In this document: piece after piece, positions 34,764 through 43,631 of the stretch | Layout: each line of letters opens with the position of its first letter | How positions within the stretch are numbered: position 1 is the stretch's first letter | Origin: Brevibacterium sp. S22 | Lineage (GTDB): Bacteria > Actinomycetota > Actinomycetes > Actinomycetales > Brevibacteriaceae | Assembly: GCF_004745485.1 (NCBI RefSeq) | Contig: NZ_RHFG01000018.1 | Location: 1 to 64,000 of the forward strand | Reading direction: 5' to 3' | DNA: 64,000 nt | Position numbers and translations under genes: made by a program | Notes under the pieces: model-generated | What the model was told of the DNA's origin: nothing | What the model saw: the letters and a program-made list of their open reading frames with translations, nothing else | Database searches by the model: none

Positions 34764-36122
34764 TCACTTCTTGTACTTGTCTCCGACCTTCTCTGCTTCC
34801 TTCTGTCCCTTCTGCAGAGCCTTGTCGACTGTGGTGCGTCCGGCGATCGCAGAGCTGATGTCTTCAGAGATGCCCGTCGCCAAGTCGGCGAACTCGGGAA
34901 TCGTCACGAACTGCACTCCCAGCGTCGGGCGCGGCTGCACACCGGGATTCTTCGGATCGGCGGAGTTGATGGCCTCCTCGGTCTGCTTGTAGAACGGCGC
35001 GGCGGCCTTCTGGTAGTCCGCGTTCTCATAGGTCGAGGTCCGTTTTCCGGCCGGGACGTGCTGCCAGCCGAGTTCGGAGGCGACGGTCTCCTCGTAGTCC
35101 TTCGACGAGGCCCAGGCGACGAACTGCTTCGCGGCGTCCTGGTTCTTGCCCGCGGCCTGGATGCCCCAGGCCCAGGTGTAGAGCCACGAACTTGAGTCCG
35201 TCTCCTTCACCGGGGCGGCGACATAGCCGATCTTGCCCTTGACCGGGGAGTCATCCGCCTCGAGGGTGCCGGTGGCGGCCGTCGAGTCGTACCACATGGC
35301 GACCTTGCCCTGCTGCAGGTTCGTCAGGCATTCGGTGTACCCAGCCTGCGGGGCACCGGATTCTCCGTGGTCCTTGATGAGGTCGACGTAGAAGTTCGTG
35401 GCCGCCTTGAACTCCTTCGAGTCGACCTGTGCATTCCAGTCCTCGTCGTACCAGGTGCCGCCGAAGGTGTTGACCACTGTCGTCAGCGGAGCGAACATCT
35501 CGCCCCAGCCGGGCAGACCGCGCAGGCAGATGCCCTTCGTGCCCTTCTCGGCACCGTCGACCTTCGCGGCGAGATCGGCGACCTCATCCCAAGTCGGGTT
35601 CTCCGGCATCTCGACTCCGGCCTTGTCGAAGATGTCCGTGCGGTACATGAGGAACGAGCCCTCACCGTAGAAGGGTTCCGCGTAGACCGTGTCATCGACG
35701 GTCAGCGACTCGGCCATGGGGGTGAGGATGTCGTCCTGGTCGAAGCCCTCGGCATCGGCGACGCCTTCGTCCATGGGGGTCAGCCACTTGTTGTTCGCAT
35801 ACGTCGGGACTTCGTAGTTCGAAATCGACGCGACATCGTAGTTGCCGGCTTGGGCGGCGAACTCCTGTCCGATCTTCGCCCGCACCTCGTTCTCCGGCAG
35901 CACGGTGTAGTTGACCTTGATGCCGGTGTCCTTGGTGAAGTGGTCAGCCGTGAGCTTCTGCAGGTCCTGCATCTGCGGGTTGTTGACCATGAGGACGTTG
36001 ACCTCATCGCCTCCCCCGCCGCTGGAGCTGCCTCCGGCCCCACCGCACCCTGTCAGTGCGAGCGCTCCGACCATGCCGATGGCCGCCCAGGTGGCGCCTC
36101 GGCCGGTGATCCTGTGTTTCAT
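34764..36122 (-). CDS. Extracellular polyol/sugar-binding lipoprotein (family 1 SBP)
   Basis: 452-residue solute-binding lipoprotein. Signal peptide MKHRITGRGATWAAIGMVGALALTGC ends in lipobox LTGC with Cys at about residue 26, followed by a Gly/Ser-rich linker. The mature part shows the MalE-like pattern (VNVLMVNNPQMQDLQKL ... WLYTWAWGIQAAGKNQDAAKQFVAWASS). The ATG at 36120-36122 has GGGAAGG 7 bases upstream. First gene of the polyol transport-oxidation operon, and divergent from its probable SorC regulator. Confidence 0.93.
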   Translation of the reverse strand: MKHRITGRGATWAAIGMVGALALTGCGGAGGSSSGGGGDEVNVLMVNNPQMQDLQKLTADHFTKDTGIKVNYTVLPENEVRAKIGQEFAAQAGNYDVASISNYEVPTYANNKWLTPMDEGVADAEGFDQDDILTPMAESLTVDDTVYAEPFYGEGSFLMYRTDIFDKAGVEMPENPTWDEVADLAAKVDGAEKGTKGICLRGLPGWGEMFAPLTTVVNTFGGTWYDEDWNAQVDSKEFKAATNFYVDLIKDHGESGAPQAGYTECLTNLQQGKVAMWYDSTAATGTLEADDSPVKGKIGYVAAPVKETDSSSWLYTWAWGIQAAGKNQDAAKQFVAWASSKDYEETVASELGWQHVPAGKRTSTYENADYQKAAAPFYKQTEEAINSADPKNPGVQPRPTLGVQFVTIPEFADLATGISEDISSAIAGRTTVDKALQKGQKEAEKVGDKYKK

Positions 36123-36184
36123 CGTTGTGCCTTCCCTCATCATCGCGGGATTGCCGCCCGCCATCGGGTTCGCTTCGAGAAATT

Positions 36185-36208
36185 CATATGAGCATCGGCG
36201 CTCATATG
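36185..36208. promoter_or_regulatory. Palindromic operator between the polyol operon and SorC regulator
   Basis: CATATGAGC (36185-36193) and GCTCATATG (36200-36208) form a perfect 9-bp inverted repeat with a 6-bp spacer. A third half-site CATATGAGC lies at 36251-36259, and a near-identical direct repeat ATGTGCAATACT/ATGTGCAAAACT occurs at 36206-36217 and 36236-36247, 30 bp apart. The arrangement is typical for a regulator that binds as a tetramer, as SorC proteins do. Confidence 0.7.
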
Positions 36209-36292
36209 TGCAATACTGTGTCACGGAACACACAGATGTGCAAAACTTCACATATGAGCGAACACAATGCCGTCGACGCCGAAGGGAGGACG

Positions 36293-37309
36293 ATGAGCAC
36301 CGCGCCCACCGCCCGCCACCGCCGGTTCCTCGCGCAGCTGGCCCGCGATCACTACCTCGAAGGACGATCGAAGGTCGAGATCGGCAAGGCCAACGGACTG
36401 AGTCGATTCCAGGTCGCCCGCCTCCTCCAAGAGGCCGTCGACACCGGGGTCGTCACGATCACGATCGAGGCCGATGCGGGTGAGGACACGGATCTGTCAG
36501 AGCGCACTGCCGCCGCCCTCGGCCTGCACTCGGTCGTCATCGTCGACATCCCGGACCAGGCCGAGGCCTCCCAGCAGATGGGCCGAGCGGCCCTCGCGCT
36601 CGTCGGCCGCAAGGCCCGGGCGGGGATGCGCATCGGCCTGTCCTGGTCACGCACCCTCGACTCCGCGGCCGCCTTCACTCCGGCGCTGCCGAGGTGCACG
36701 ATCGTGCAGCTCGCCGGTGCCCTGCGGCTCGAATCCCACCGTCCCAGCTCCGAAATCTTCACCCGACTGGGTCAGGATCCGGCCGTGAGCATGGTCCGTC
36801 TGCCGGCCCCGCTGCTCGTCACCGAGGCCGAAACCGCCGCCGACCTGCGAGCCCTGCCCGAGATCTCGGGCACGCTCGCCGCCGCCGACGACCTCGACCT
36901 CGCCGTGGTCTCCGTGGCTTCGTGGGCCGAGGGGCTGTCCTCGGTGTGGGAGAAGTGCACCCCCGTCCAGCGACGGTCAGGCATCGATGACGGCGCCGTC
37001 GCCGAGGTGTCCGGACGTCTGTTCGATGCCGCCGGTGAAGACGTGACCACGATCGATGACCGCGTCATCGCCGTCACCCTCGACCAGCTGCGCCAGGCCA
37101 CGACGACCGTCGGGGTCGCCCGCGGCGCTGAGCGAGCCCGCGCAGTGCGAGCCGCGTGTGCGGCGGGCATCGTCGACGTCGCCGTCATCGACCGTGACCT
37201 CGCCGATGCCGTGCTCGCCGAGGCGGCTCGTGACGAGCCTGATCGTGACGACGTTGCTCTCGCCGAGGCGGCTCACATCGAGGCTGCACCCCACGAGGAG
37301 GAGTCATGA
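36293..37309 (+). CDS. SorC/DeoR-type sugar-binding transcriptional regulator
   Basis: 338-residue regulator of the SorC family: N-terminal helix-turn-helix (LARDHYLEGRSKVEIGKANGLSRFQVARLL, about residues 14-45) followed by the sugar-phosphate-binding domain (GLSWSRTLDSAA ... VVSVASWAEGLSSVWEK). The ATG at 36293 follows GGGAGGA closely; an upstream ATG at 36254 has no ribosome site and lies within the operator-like sequences. Its stop overlaps the xylulokinase ATG by 4 bases. The C-terminal about 45 residues are an Ala/Glu-rich stretch containing two dispersed GCCGAGGCGG motifs. It probably controls both divergent arms. Confidence 0.88.
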   Translation: MSTAPTARHRRFLAQLARDHYLEGRSKVEIGKANGLSRFQVARLLQEAVDTGVVTITIEADAGEDTDLSERTAAALGLHSVVIVDIPDQAEASQQMGRAALALVGRKARAGMRIGLSWSRTLDSAAAFTPALPRCTIVQLAGALRLESHRPSSEIFTRLGQDPAVSMVRLPAPLLVTEAETAADLRALPEISGTLAAADDLDLAVVSVASWAEGLSSVWEKCTPVQRRSGIDDGAVAEVSGRLFDAAGEDVTTIDDRVIAVTLDQLRQATTTVGVARGAERARAVRAACAAGIVDVAVIDRDLADAVLAEAARDEPDRDDVALAEAAHIEAAPHEEES

Positions 37310-37488
37310 CCGCTGCCCGCCGCTTCGTCGCCGGCATCGATTCCTCGACGCAGAGCTGCAAGGTCGTCATCGCCGACCCTGACTCCGGCGACATCCTGCG
37401 CACCGGTGCGGCCCCGCACCGAGGTGGACCCGCAGTATTGGTGGACCGCCCTGCAGGAGGCGATCGAGTCTGCCGGCGGACTCGATGA
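37306..37488 (+). pseudogene. xylB: Xylulokinase 5' fragment (N-terminus, frameshifted from main frame)
   Basis: The ATG at 37306 overlaps the SorC stop (ATGA), so it is the natural coupled start. It encodes MTAARRFVAGIDSSTQSCKVV..., the phosphate-binding N-terminus of FGGY kinases, up to GDILRTGAAPH (about position 37419). From there the frame drifts into meaningless residues and stops at 37488, while the rest of the kinase continues in the +1 frame from about 37420. Between the frames a short HPDGT-like stretch normal in actinobacterial xylulokinases is missing; an 11-bp deletion between two CACC repeats would produce exactly this sequence. Confidence 0.75.
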
Positions 37489-38878
37489 CGTCGCAGCCTT
37501 GAGCATCAGCGGCCAGCAGCACGGGCTCGTCGCCCTCGATGCCGAGGGCCGCGTGATCCGCGACGCCCTGCTGTGGAATGACCTGCGCAGCGACGCCGCC
37601 GCCCGGGACCTCATCGCCGAAGTCGGCGCTGAGGACTTCATCGCCCGCACCGGTGTCCTGCCCGTGGCCTCCTTCACCGGCGCGAAGCTGCGCTGGCTGC
37701 GCGACGACGAACCCGCCAACGCCGCCGAGGTTGCCGCCGTCGCCCTCCCCCACGACTGGCTGACCTGGCGGATCCTCGGTTACGGAGCCGCCGATTCCTC
37801 GATCCACGGCCCCAAGCTCGAGGCCCTCATCACCGACGCCTCGGATGCCAGCGGCACGGCCTACTTCGACCCCTCATCGGGCGAGTACGATCTCGACCTC
37901 TTCCGCATCGCGTTCGGCCGCGATGCCCGCGCCGCTTTCGGTGCCGACCCCCGCGAGGCGGTCGGCGCTATCACGCTCGACAACACCACGCCGGACCTCG
38001 ACCAGGCGGCGACCGACGGTACGGAACCGGAAGCTGCCTCGGCGATCATCCTTCCTCGTGTCCTCGCTCCCAACGAGGCGGCCGGGCGCACGGACGAGGG
38101 GGTCCTCGTCGGACCCGGGGCCGGGGACAATGCGGCGGCGGCGCTGGGACTCGGGGTCACCTCGGGCGATGTCGTCGTCTCGATCGGCACCTCGGGCACC
38201 GTCTTCGGCACCACGGACCTGCCCATCGCCGATCGCAGCGGCACGGTCGCCGGTTTCGCCTCCGCGGACGGCGGTCGCCTGCCGCTGGTCGCGACCCTCA
38301 ACGCCGCAAGGGTCCTCGTCTCGGCAAGCACTCTGCTGCGCATCAGCCATGACGAGGTCGCTGCTCTGGCACTGGCTTCGAGGCCGGGGGCGAACGGGAT
38401 CACGCTCGTGCCCTATTTCGAGGGCGAGCGCACCCCGAACCTGCCCGATGCCACCGCCCGGCTCGAGGGGATGACCCTGGCCAACGCCTCGGCGGAGAAC
38501 GTCGCCAGGGCCTTCGTCGAGGGCATGCTCTGCGGACTCGCGGACGGACTCGACGCGGTCCTCGCACAGGGCCTGACGGCCCGCCGTCTGCTCATCATCG
38601 GCGGGGCGGCCAGGAATCCGGCGGTCCGCGAGGTCGCCCGGGACATCTTCACCGTACCCATCGACGTCCCCGAACAAGCCGAGTATGTGGCCATCGGCGC
38701 CGCCCGGCAGGCGGCATGGACGCTGACCGGGTCGCTGCCCGAATGGGCGGTCGAACTCGTCGCCACCCTGCACCCGAGACCGTCTGGGGTGCGGCAGCAG
38801 TACCGGTCCTATACGCACGACAACTCACTGCACGATCACCGTCGATCATCGGATGCGGACGCATCCGCGAAAGGTTGA
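37406..38878 (+). CDS. xylB: Xylulokinase main frame, lacking the N-terminal phosphate motif
   Basis: FGGY-family kinase body of up to 490 codons that should phosphorylate D-xylulose. From about 37421 the sequence TEVDPQYWWTALQEAI, ISGQQHGLVALD, GAGDNAAAALGLGV and VVSIGTSGTVFGTTD are textbook xylulokinase. Read alone from the GTG at 37406 it lacks the GIDSSTQS ATP/phosphate loop, which lies in the other frame upstream, so the product would not be active unless the frames are joined. Upstream SorC and downstream ABC ATPase are intact. Either a true frameshift mutation or a sequencing/assembly error. Confidence 0.75.
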   Translation: MRPRTEVDPQYWWTALQEAIESAGGLDDVAALSISGQQHGLVALDAEGRVIRDALLWNDLRSDAAARDLIAEVGAEDFIARTGVLPVASFTGAKLRWLRDDEPANAAEVAAVALPHDWLTWRILGYGAADSSIHGPKLEALITDASDASGTAYFDPSSGEYDLDLFRIAFGRDARAAFGADPREAVGAITLDNTTPDLDQAATDGTEPEAASAIILPRVLAPNEAAGRTDEGVLVGPGAGDNAAAALGLGVTSGDVVVSIGTSGTVFGTTDLPIADRSGTVAGFASADGGRLPLVATLNAARVLVSASTLLRISHDEVAALALASRPGANGITLVPYFEGERTPNLPDATARLEGMTLANASAENVARAFVEGMLCGLADGLDAVLAQGLTARRLLIIGGAARNPAVREVARDIFTVPIDVPEQAEYVAIGAARQAAWTLTGSLPEWAVELVATLHPRPSGVRQQYRSYTHDNSLHDHRRSSDADASAKG

Positions 38879-38885
38879 GAACACC

Positions 38886-39983
38886 ATGGCCACTGTCACC
38901 TTCGACAAAGCACTGCGTCGGTACCCCGAGGCGCTGGCACCCTCCGTCGACGAGATCAGTCTCGACATCGACGACGGGGAGTTCCTCGTCCTCGTCGGCC
39001 CCTCGGGCTGCGGGAAGTCGACGACCCTGCGCATGCTCGCCGGGCTCGAACCCGTCGATTCCGGGCACATCCGCATCGGAGACGACGACGTCACCTCACT
39101 CTCTCCACGCGAACGCGATATCGCGATGGTCTTCCAGAACTATGCGCTCTATCCGCATATGAGCGTGCGCGAGAACATGGCCTTCGCCCTCAAGATCGCG
39201 GGCGTGGCGAAGAAGGAGCGGGACGAACGCGTCGAGGAGGCCGCCCGGCTGCTCGACCTCGAGCCCTTCCTCGACCGCAGGCCCAAGGCGCTCTCCGGCG
39301 GACAGCGGCAGCGCGTGGCGATGGGCCGCGCCATCGTCCGGTCCCCGCAGGTCTTCCTCATGGACGAGCCGCTGTCGAACCTCGACGCGAAGCTGCGGGT
39401 GCAGACGCGTGCGCAGATCGCGTCACTGACCCGCCGCCTCGGCGTGACCACCGTCTATGTCACCCACGACCAGGTCGAGGCGATGACGATGGGCGACCGT
39501 GTCGCCGTCCTCGCCGACGGGCGTCTGCAGCAGGTGGACACACCGGCGAACCTCTACGACCGGCCGGCGAACCTCTTCGTCGCAGGCTTCATGGGATCTC
39601 CGGCGATGAACCTCGTCGAGGTCGGTCTCGAGGGGTCGACGCTGCGCCTCGGCGATGTGCAGATCGAACTCACCGCGGACCAGCGCGGGCAGGTCACGGG
39701 TGAGACGGTCACCGTTGGGGTACGTCCCGAGGACCTGCGCACCGAGGGCGAGCACGGGCTCACAGTCACGGTCGATCTCGTCGAGGAACTCGGTGCCGAT
39801 GCCTATGTGCATGGGCGGGCGGGTCTGCCCGGCGAGGAGAGGACGGTCGTGGCTCGGGTCGCCGGACGGTCGACGATCCGCCGCGGTGACAGTGTGCGGG
39901 TCGTGCCGGATGCCGCGCGTCTGCATCTCTTCGACACCGATTCGGGACGGCGGATCGAGGACGGTGTGCGACAGCCCGCGTGA
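38886..39983 (+). CDS. Sugar ABC transporter ATP-binding protein (MsmX/UgpC/MalK type)
   Basis: 365-residue energising ATPase for sugar importers. Walker A GPSGCGKST, Q-loop VFQNYALYPHMSV, signature LSGGQRQRVAM, Walker B VFLMDEPLSNLDAKL, then the H-loop YVTHDQVEAMTMGDR; the C-terminal third is the regulatory OB-type TOBE domain (about 240-365). The ATG at 38886 is preferred to an upstream ATG at 38853, which overlaps xylB and lacks a ribosome site. It is 7 bp after the xylulokinase stop and is the only ATPase available for the SBP-permease set across the operator. Confidence 0.94.
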   Translation: MATVTFDKALRRYPEALAPSVDEISLDIDDGEFLVLVGPSGCGKSTTLRMLAGLEPVDSGHIRIGDDDVTSLSPRERDIAMVFQNYALYPHMSVRENMAFALKIAGVAKKERDERVEEAARLLDLEPFLDRRPKALSGGQRQRVAMGRAIVRSPQVFLMDEPLSNLDAKLRVQTRAQIASLTRRLGVTTVYVTHDQVEAMTMGDRVAVLADGRLQQVDTPANLYDRPANLFVAGFMGSPAMNLVEVGLEGSTLRLGDVQIELTADQRGQVTGETVTVGVRPEDLRTEGEHGLTVTVDLVEELGADAYVHGRAGLPGEERTVVARVAGRSTIRRGDSVRVVPDAARLHLFDTDSGRRIEDGVRQPA

Positions 39984-40102
39984 GGACTGCGCGGGATCGA
40001 TGGCTGCCGGGCCCCGCTGCCGCATCGATGTCGTCCGAGGCCTGCGGGTGAGGACACGGGCCGAAACACAGTGCCGAATCAGGCGAAACGGGTACGCGCC
40101 AT

Positions 40103-40108
40103 TATGAT
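40103..40108 (+). promoter_or_regulatory. -10 element of a probable leaderless promoter (GCS2 ligase)
   Basis: TATGAT ends 6 bases before the ATG at 40115, with no ribosome-binding site. It is close to the TATAAT consensus, the best -10 box seen in the window. Confidence 0.6.
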
Positions 40109-40114
40109 CGACCC

Positions 40115-41242
40115 ATGGTCGATTTTGCACGCTCTCCCCGCTCCACCCTCGGTGTCGAGTGGGAACTGGCTCTGCTGGATTCTCGCAGCCTGGACCTGAC
40201 CCCGGCTGCCGAGACCCTGTTGGCGGATGTGGCCGAGCACGCGCCCGAGTTCGAGAAGCACATCGTCGGTGAGATGCTGACGAACACCATCGAACTCGTC
40301 ACCGGCGTGCATACCCAGGTGTCGACCGTCGCCGAGGATCTGGCCGCCTCGATCGGGGCGCTGCGGAAGCTGACCGAGGCGCGCGGGGTCGAGCTGATGT
40401 CGGCAGGCACTCACCCGTTCGCGCAGTGGCAGTCGCAGGAGGTCCGGGCCAAGGACCGGTACCTCGAGCTCGTCGATCGCACCCAATGGTGGGGCCGGAA
40501 CATGCTCATCTTCGGAGTCCACGTCCACGTCGGCATCGATTCGCGAGACAAGGTGCTGCCGATCGTCAACGCTCTGCTCGCCTACGTCCCGCATCTGCAG
40601 GCACTGTCCGCCTCCTCCCCGTTCTGGGGCGGCACGGACACCGGGTACGCTTCGAACCGAGCGATGATGTTCCAACAGCTGCCGACGGCGGGGCTGCCTT
40701 TCCAGTTCGATGAGTGGGCCGACTACGAGAAGTACGTCGACGACATGCTCACGACCGGAATCATCGACAACATCAATGAGATCCGCTGGGACATCCGCCC
40801 CGCCCCACACTGGGGCACCGTCGAGGTCCGAGTCTGCGACGGACTGCCGACGCTCGAGGAGATCCTCGCGATCACCGCGTTCATCCAGTGCCTCGTCGAT
40901 GACATGTCGGCCCGCCTCGATTCCGGTGAGACCCTGCCGACGATGCCCGACTGGTTCCACAATGAGAACAAGTGGCGGGCCGCACGCTACGGCATGGACG
41001 CGATCATCATCGAGAATGCTGCAGCCGACGAACGCCTCGTCACCGAGTGCCTGGCCGATGAGGTCGAACGCCTCTCTCCCGTTGCCGAACGCCTCGGCTG
41101 TGCCGAAGAGCTGCACTCAATCACATCGATCATCGAGCGCGGGGTGCCCTATCGCCGCCTGCAGAAGGTCTTCGGCGCCACGGGGTCGCTGACCGAGGTG
41201 ACCCGTTCGCTCATCGGCGACCTGCGCAACTCCTACAGTTGA
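40115..41242 (+). CDS. Carboxylate-amine ligase, glutamate-cysteine ligase family 2 (YbdK type)
   Basis: ATP-dependent ligase of the GCS2 family, 375 residues. STLGVEWELALLD at the start, EMLTNTIELVTGVH, the metal/nucleotide region MSAGTHPFAQW and FGVHVHVGI, and HWGTVEVRVCDGLPTL in the C-terminal half are all family landmarks. E. coli YbdK shows weak glutamate-cysteine ligase activity, but the physiological acid and amine for actinobacterial members are mostly unknown. The gene stands alone with a leaderless-type start and ends before a palindromic repeat. Confidence 0.92.
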   Translation: MVDFARSPRSTLGVEWELALLDSRSLDLTPAAETLLADVAEHAPEFEKHIVGEMLTNTIELVTGVHTQVSTVAEDLAASIGALRKLTEARGVELMSAGTHPFAQWQSQEVRAKDRYLELVDRTQWWGRNMLIFGVHVHVGIDSRDKVLPIVNALLAYVPHLQALSASSPFWGGTDTGYASNRAMMFQQLPTAGLPFQFDEWADYEKYVDDMLTTGIIDNINEIRWDIRPAPHWGTVEVRVCDGLPTLEEILAITAFIQCLVDDMSARLDSGETLPTMPDWFHNENKWRAARYGMDAIIIENAAADERLVTECLADEVERLSPVAERLGCAEELHSITSIIERGVPYRRLQKVFGATGSLTEVTRSLIGDLRNSYS

Positions 41243-41275
41243 AGGGCTGCGCGGCGCCAGACTGCCTCCTCCCTC

Positions 41276-41337
41276 GATTTCCTGGTCGATCCCCGGCGTT
41301 CTGAGGGCTTGGGTCGCGGTGGATCGACCAGACAATC
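41276..41337. repeat. Palindromic intergenic repeat, copy B
   Basis: GATTTCCTGGTCGATCC (41276-41292) faces GGATCGACCAGACAATCC (41320-41337, approximate outer end). Arms match copy A at 29227-29290 almost exactly while the centre differs, which indicates a dispersed palindromic family rather than a gene-specific terminator. It follows the GCS2 stop by 33 bp and lies upstream (3' side) of the convergent NUDIX gene. Confidence 0.65.
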
Positions 41338-41426
41338 CACCGAGGAGACACTTCGGAGCGCCCAAGGTCTCCGTTGTTGACCACTATTCGGCGGGGCCCT
41401 GCCCAACCTTCATCACACTCACGCGC

Positions 41427-41990
41427 TCACAGGTGGGGGCGCAGCAGCTCCAGCAGCGTCGGCAGTGCGGCGGCGACTCCCGGGTGCAGCTCGTAATCGT
41501 CGAGCTCGTCAAGGGGTACCCACGTCAGTTGGATGCTCTCGGGGTCGTTGATGACTGCGTCGAAGCGCCGCAGGGTCTTCGCGATCACCGTCGTATACGA
41601 CCAGGTGTCGAGGTCGAGGACGTGCGTCTCGACGATCTCGATGCCGGTGCCGTCCTGGTCCGGCACTCCGGCTTCCTCCCAGGACTCGCGGATCGCGGCC
41701 TCCACCGCGGACTCCCCTATGTCCCGGGCACCGCCGGGGAATCCCCAGGTCCCGCCCTCGACCGACCACAGCGCCCGATGCTGCATGAGCACCCCGCGCT
41801 CGGGATCGACGAGCATGAGCCCGGCGGCCCCGTTGAGCCCCCAATGCTTCTTCCCGTCCGATCCGTAGGTCCACCCGTCCCCGGATCGCCGAGGCGGCCG
41901 ACCGTCGGGCAGGCGCGTGGACTTCGCCGCCTGGGCGTTTCTTTCGGCGGCGCTGTTCGGGTCGTTCTCAGACGAGGACATGATCGACAT
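41427..41990 (-). CDS. NUDIX hydrolase
   Basis: Hydrolase of nucleoside diphosphate-linked compounds, 187 residues from the ATG at 41988-41990. The NUDIX box is perfect: [16 protein letters not shown] followed by SWEEAGV. About 45 residues of poorly conserved, charged N-terminus precede the domain and include PPRRSGDGW. Another in-frame ATG at 41979-41981 could be the true start; neither has a strong ribosome site. The 5' end overlaps the tsaD 3' end by about 20 bases, so translation is probably coupled. The substrate cannot be predicted. Confidence 0.88.
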   Translation of the reverse strand: MSIMSSSENDPNSAAERNAQAAKSTRLPDGRPPRRSGDGWTYGSDGKKHWGLNGAAGLMLVDPERGVLMQHRALWSVEGGTWGFPGGARDIGESAVEAAIRESWEEAGVPDQDGTGIEIVETHVLDLDTWSYTTVIAKTLRRFDAVINDPESIQLTWVPLDELDDYELHPGVAAALPTLLELLRPHL

Positions 41991-43047
41991 CCAATGAGGA
42001 GACTGCGGCGAAGGACAGATCGCTCGGCCCGATTCCGCGAGCGACGAGCTCAGCACCGAGGGCCGCGACCATGGCTCCATTGTCGGTGCACAGTGTCAAG
42101 GGCGGCACCCGCAGGGTCACCCCAGCCTCGGCGCAGCGTTCAGCGAGCACCTCACGCAGGTGAGTGTTCGCGGCCACTCCCCCGCCGAGGACGACGTGAT
42201 CGATGCCGGTGTCGGCCGCGGCCAGCAGGGTCTTGGTCACGAGCACGTCGACGACCGCGTCTTCGAAACCGGCCGCGATATCGGCCACGCGCAGATCGGT
42301 ACCGAGCGTCTCTGCCTTCGTCACCTCGCGCAGGGCCGCGGTCTTCAGCCCGGAGAACGAGAAGTTATACCGACGCTCCGGATCACGAAGGTCCTGCTTC
42401 TTCGCCAGTCCGCGCGGGAACGTCACGGCTTTCCGATCGCCGGGGATTCCGGTGCCGTCGAGAAGGCCGAGGGCCGCCTTCGAGATGTTCGGGCCGCCCG
42501 GGTAGTTGAGCCCCAGCAGACGCGCGGTCTTGTCGAAGGCCTCACCTGCGGCATCGTCGATCGTGGAGCCGAGGAGTTCGATATCGGTGACGACATCTCC
42601 GATGCGCAGGATCTCCGTGTGTCCTCCGGAGACGAGGAGCGCGATCGTCGGCGTGGTCAGCCCGTCGATATCCTCGGCGACGAGGTCGACGGCGACGTGT
42701 GCGGCGAGGTGGTTGACTCCGTAGAGCGGTCTGTTCAGTGCCGCTGCGAGCCCCTTGGCCGCGCCCACACCGACCATGAGCGCACCGGACAATCCCGGCC
42801 CGGCCGTCACGGCTACGGCGTCGATTTCGGACAGCTCCACCTCGGCGATCTCACACGCCGAGGCGATGGCCGGGCCGATGGCCTGCACATGCGCCCGGGA
42901 AGCGACCTCGGGCACGACTCCACCGAAGCGGACGTGCTCGTCCATCGATGAGGACACCGTGTTCGTCAGCAGCGTGCGTCCGCGGACGATGCCGACCCCG
43001 GTCTCATCACAGGAGGATTCGATGCCGAGGACGAGGGGGTCGCTCAC
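41968..43047 (-). CDS. tsaD: tRNA N6-adenosine threonylcarbamoyltransferase
   Basis: Catalytic subunit that moves the threonylcarbamoyl group to A37 of ANN-decoding tRNAs, working with TsaB and TsaE (also in this window, 55.6-57.0 kb). 359 residues: N-terminal [15 protein letters not shown], metal-binding [10 protein letters not shown] and the ASKHA-fold nucleotide sites [29 protein letters not shown] and [16 protein letters not shown] start overlapping the SRPBCC gene stop by 4 bases. In many actinobacteria tsaD directly follows rimI; here about 11 kb of heme genes lie between. Confidence 0.96.
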   Translation of the reverse strand: MSDPLVLGIESSCDETGVGIVRGRTLLTNTVSSSMDEHVRFGGVVPEVASRAHVQAIGPAIASACEIAEVELSEIDAVAVTAGPGLSGALMVGVGAAKGLAAALNRPLYGVNHLAAHVAVDLVAEDIDGLTTPTIALLVSGGHTEILRIGDVVTDIELLGSTIDDAAGEAFDKTARLLGLNYPGGPNISKAALGLLDGTGIPGDRKAVTFPRGLAKKQDLRDPERRYNFSFSGLKTAALREVTKAETLGTDLRVADIAAGFEDAVVDVLVTKTLLAAADTGIDHVVLGGGVAANTHLREVLAERCAEAGVTLRVPPLTLCTDNGAMVAALGAELVARGIGPSDLSFAAVSSLDVDHVLV

Positions 43048-43631
43048 GATTCGCCCTCAGCACCAGCCGAATCAGCACTGGCCGAGTCCGTGCCGTCCCC
43101 GGAGTCCGCAACCTCGAGCGCGAGATCGGAATAGGCAGCGACGAGTTCGGGTTCGGTCGCCTCTGCGGCGTCGAGGCCGAGGACCCGCACGAACAGACGC
43201 AGGTGGGTGTCCCACATAGGTCCGAATTCGGCTGCCTGGGTTCGAGCAGATTCGACGTCGGCGGCGGTGTGAGTGAACACGAGCAAGGTCTCGTCACCCG
43301 AATCACCTTCGACCGGCAGCAGCCGGATACCCAGCACACCGAAGGCCTCGAGTTCGAGCAGCACATGGTCGTATTCCTCGCAGCTGAGCACCGCTCCGTC
43401 CAAATCGGCGTCCTCGAGTTCGAAGGTGATCGGACGGGACGCAGGCACGTCGGGATCGTCCCCCGCATCTGACGATTCTTCGCCGAGGCGGAACGGCGCG
43501 AACCATGTGCCTGCGGTCTCGCTGTCGGTCAGGGTGTCCCAGACGGTCCCGACATCGCGGGCCACCGGCAGCTCGATGACGAGGTCGGTTCCGTTCTCCC
43601 AGGTGACCAGGCGCGGACTGGTCGCGGTCAT
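43044..43631 (-). CDS. SRPBCC/AHSA1-like domain protein
   Basis: 195-residue cytoplasmic protein with the start [32 protein letters not shown], typical of the START-like SRPBCC (activator of Hsp90 ATPase homologue) fold with a hydrophobic cavity. The C-terminal about 25 residues are Ser/Ala/Asp/Glu-rich and probably disordered. Coupled to its neighbours by 4-base overlaps with aldo/keto reductase (upstream) and tsaD (downstream). Ligand and role are unknown. Confidence 0.8.
   Translation of the reverse strand: MTATSPRLVTWENGTDLVIELPVARDVGTVWDTLTDSETAGTWFAPFRLGEESSDAGDDPDVPASRPITFELEDADLDGAVLSCEEYDHVLLELEAFGVLGIRLLPVEGDSGDETLLVFTHTAADVESARTQAAEFGPMWDTHLRLFVRVLGLDAAEATEPELVAAYSDLALEVADSGDGTDSASADSAGAEGES

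Noticed and set aside
37406..37430. Programmed +1 frameshift in xylulokinase
   Set aside because: No slippery codon with a rare or stop codon at the junction, and the missing PDG-like residues point to deletion rather than recoding.
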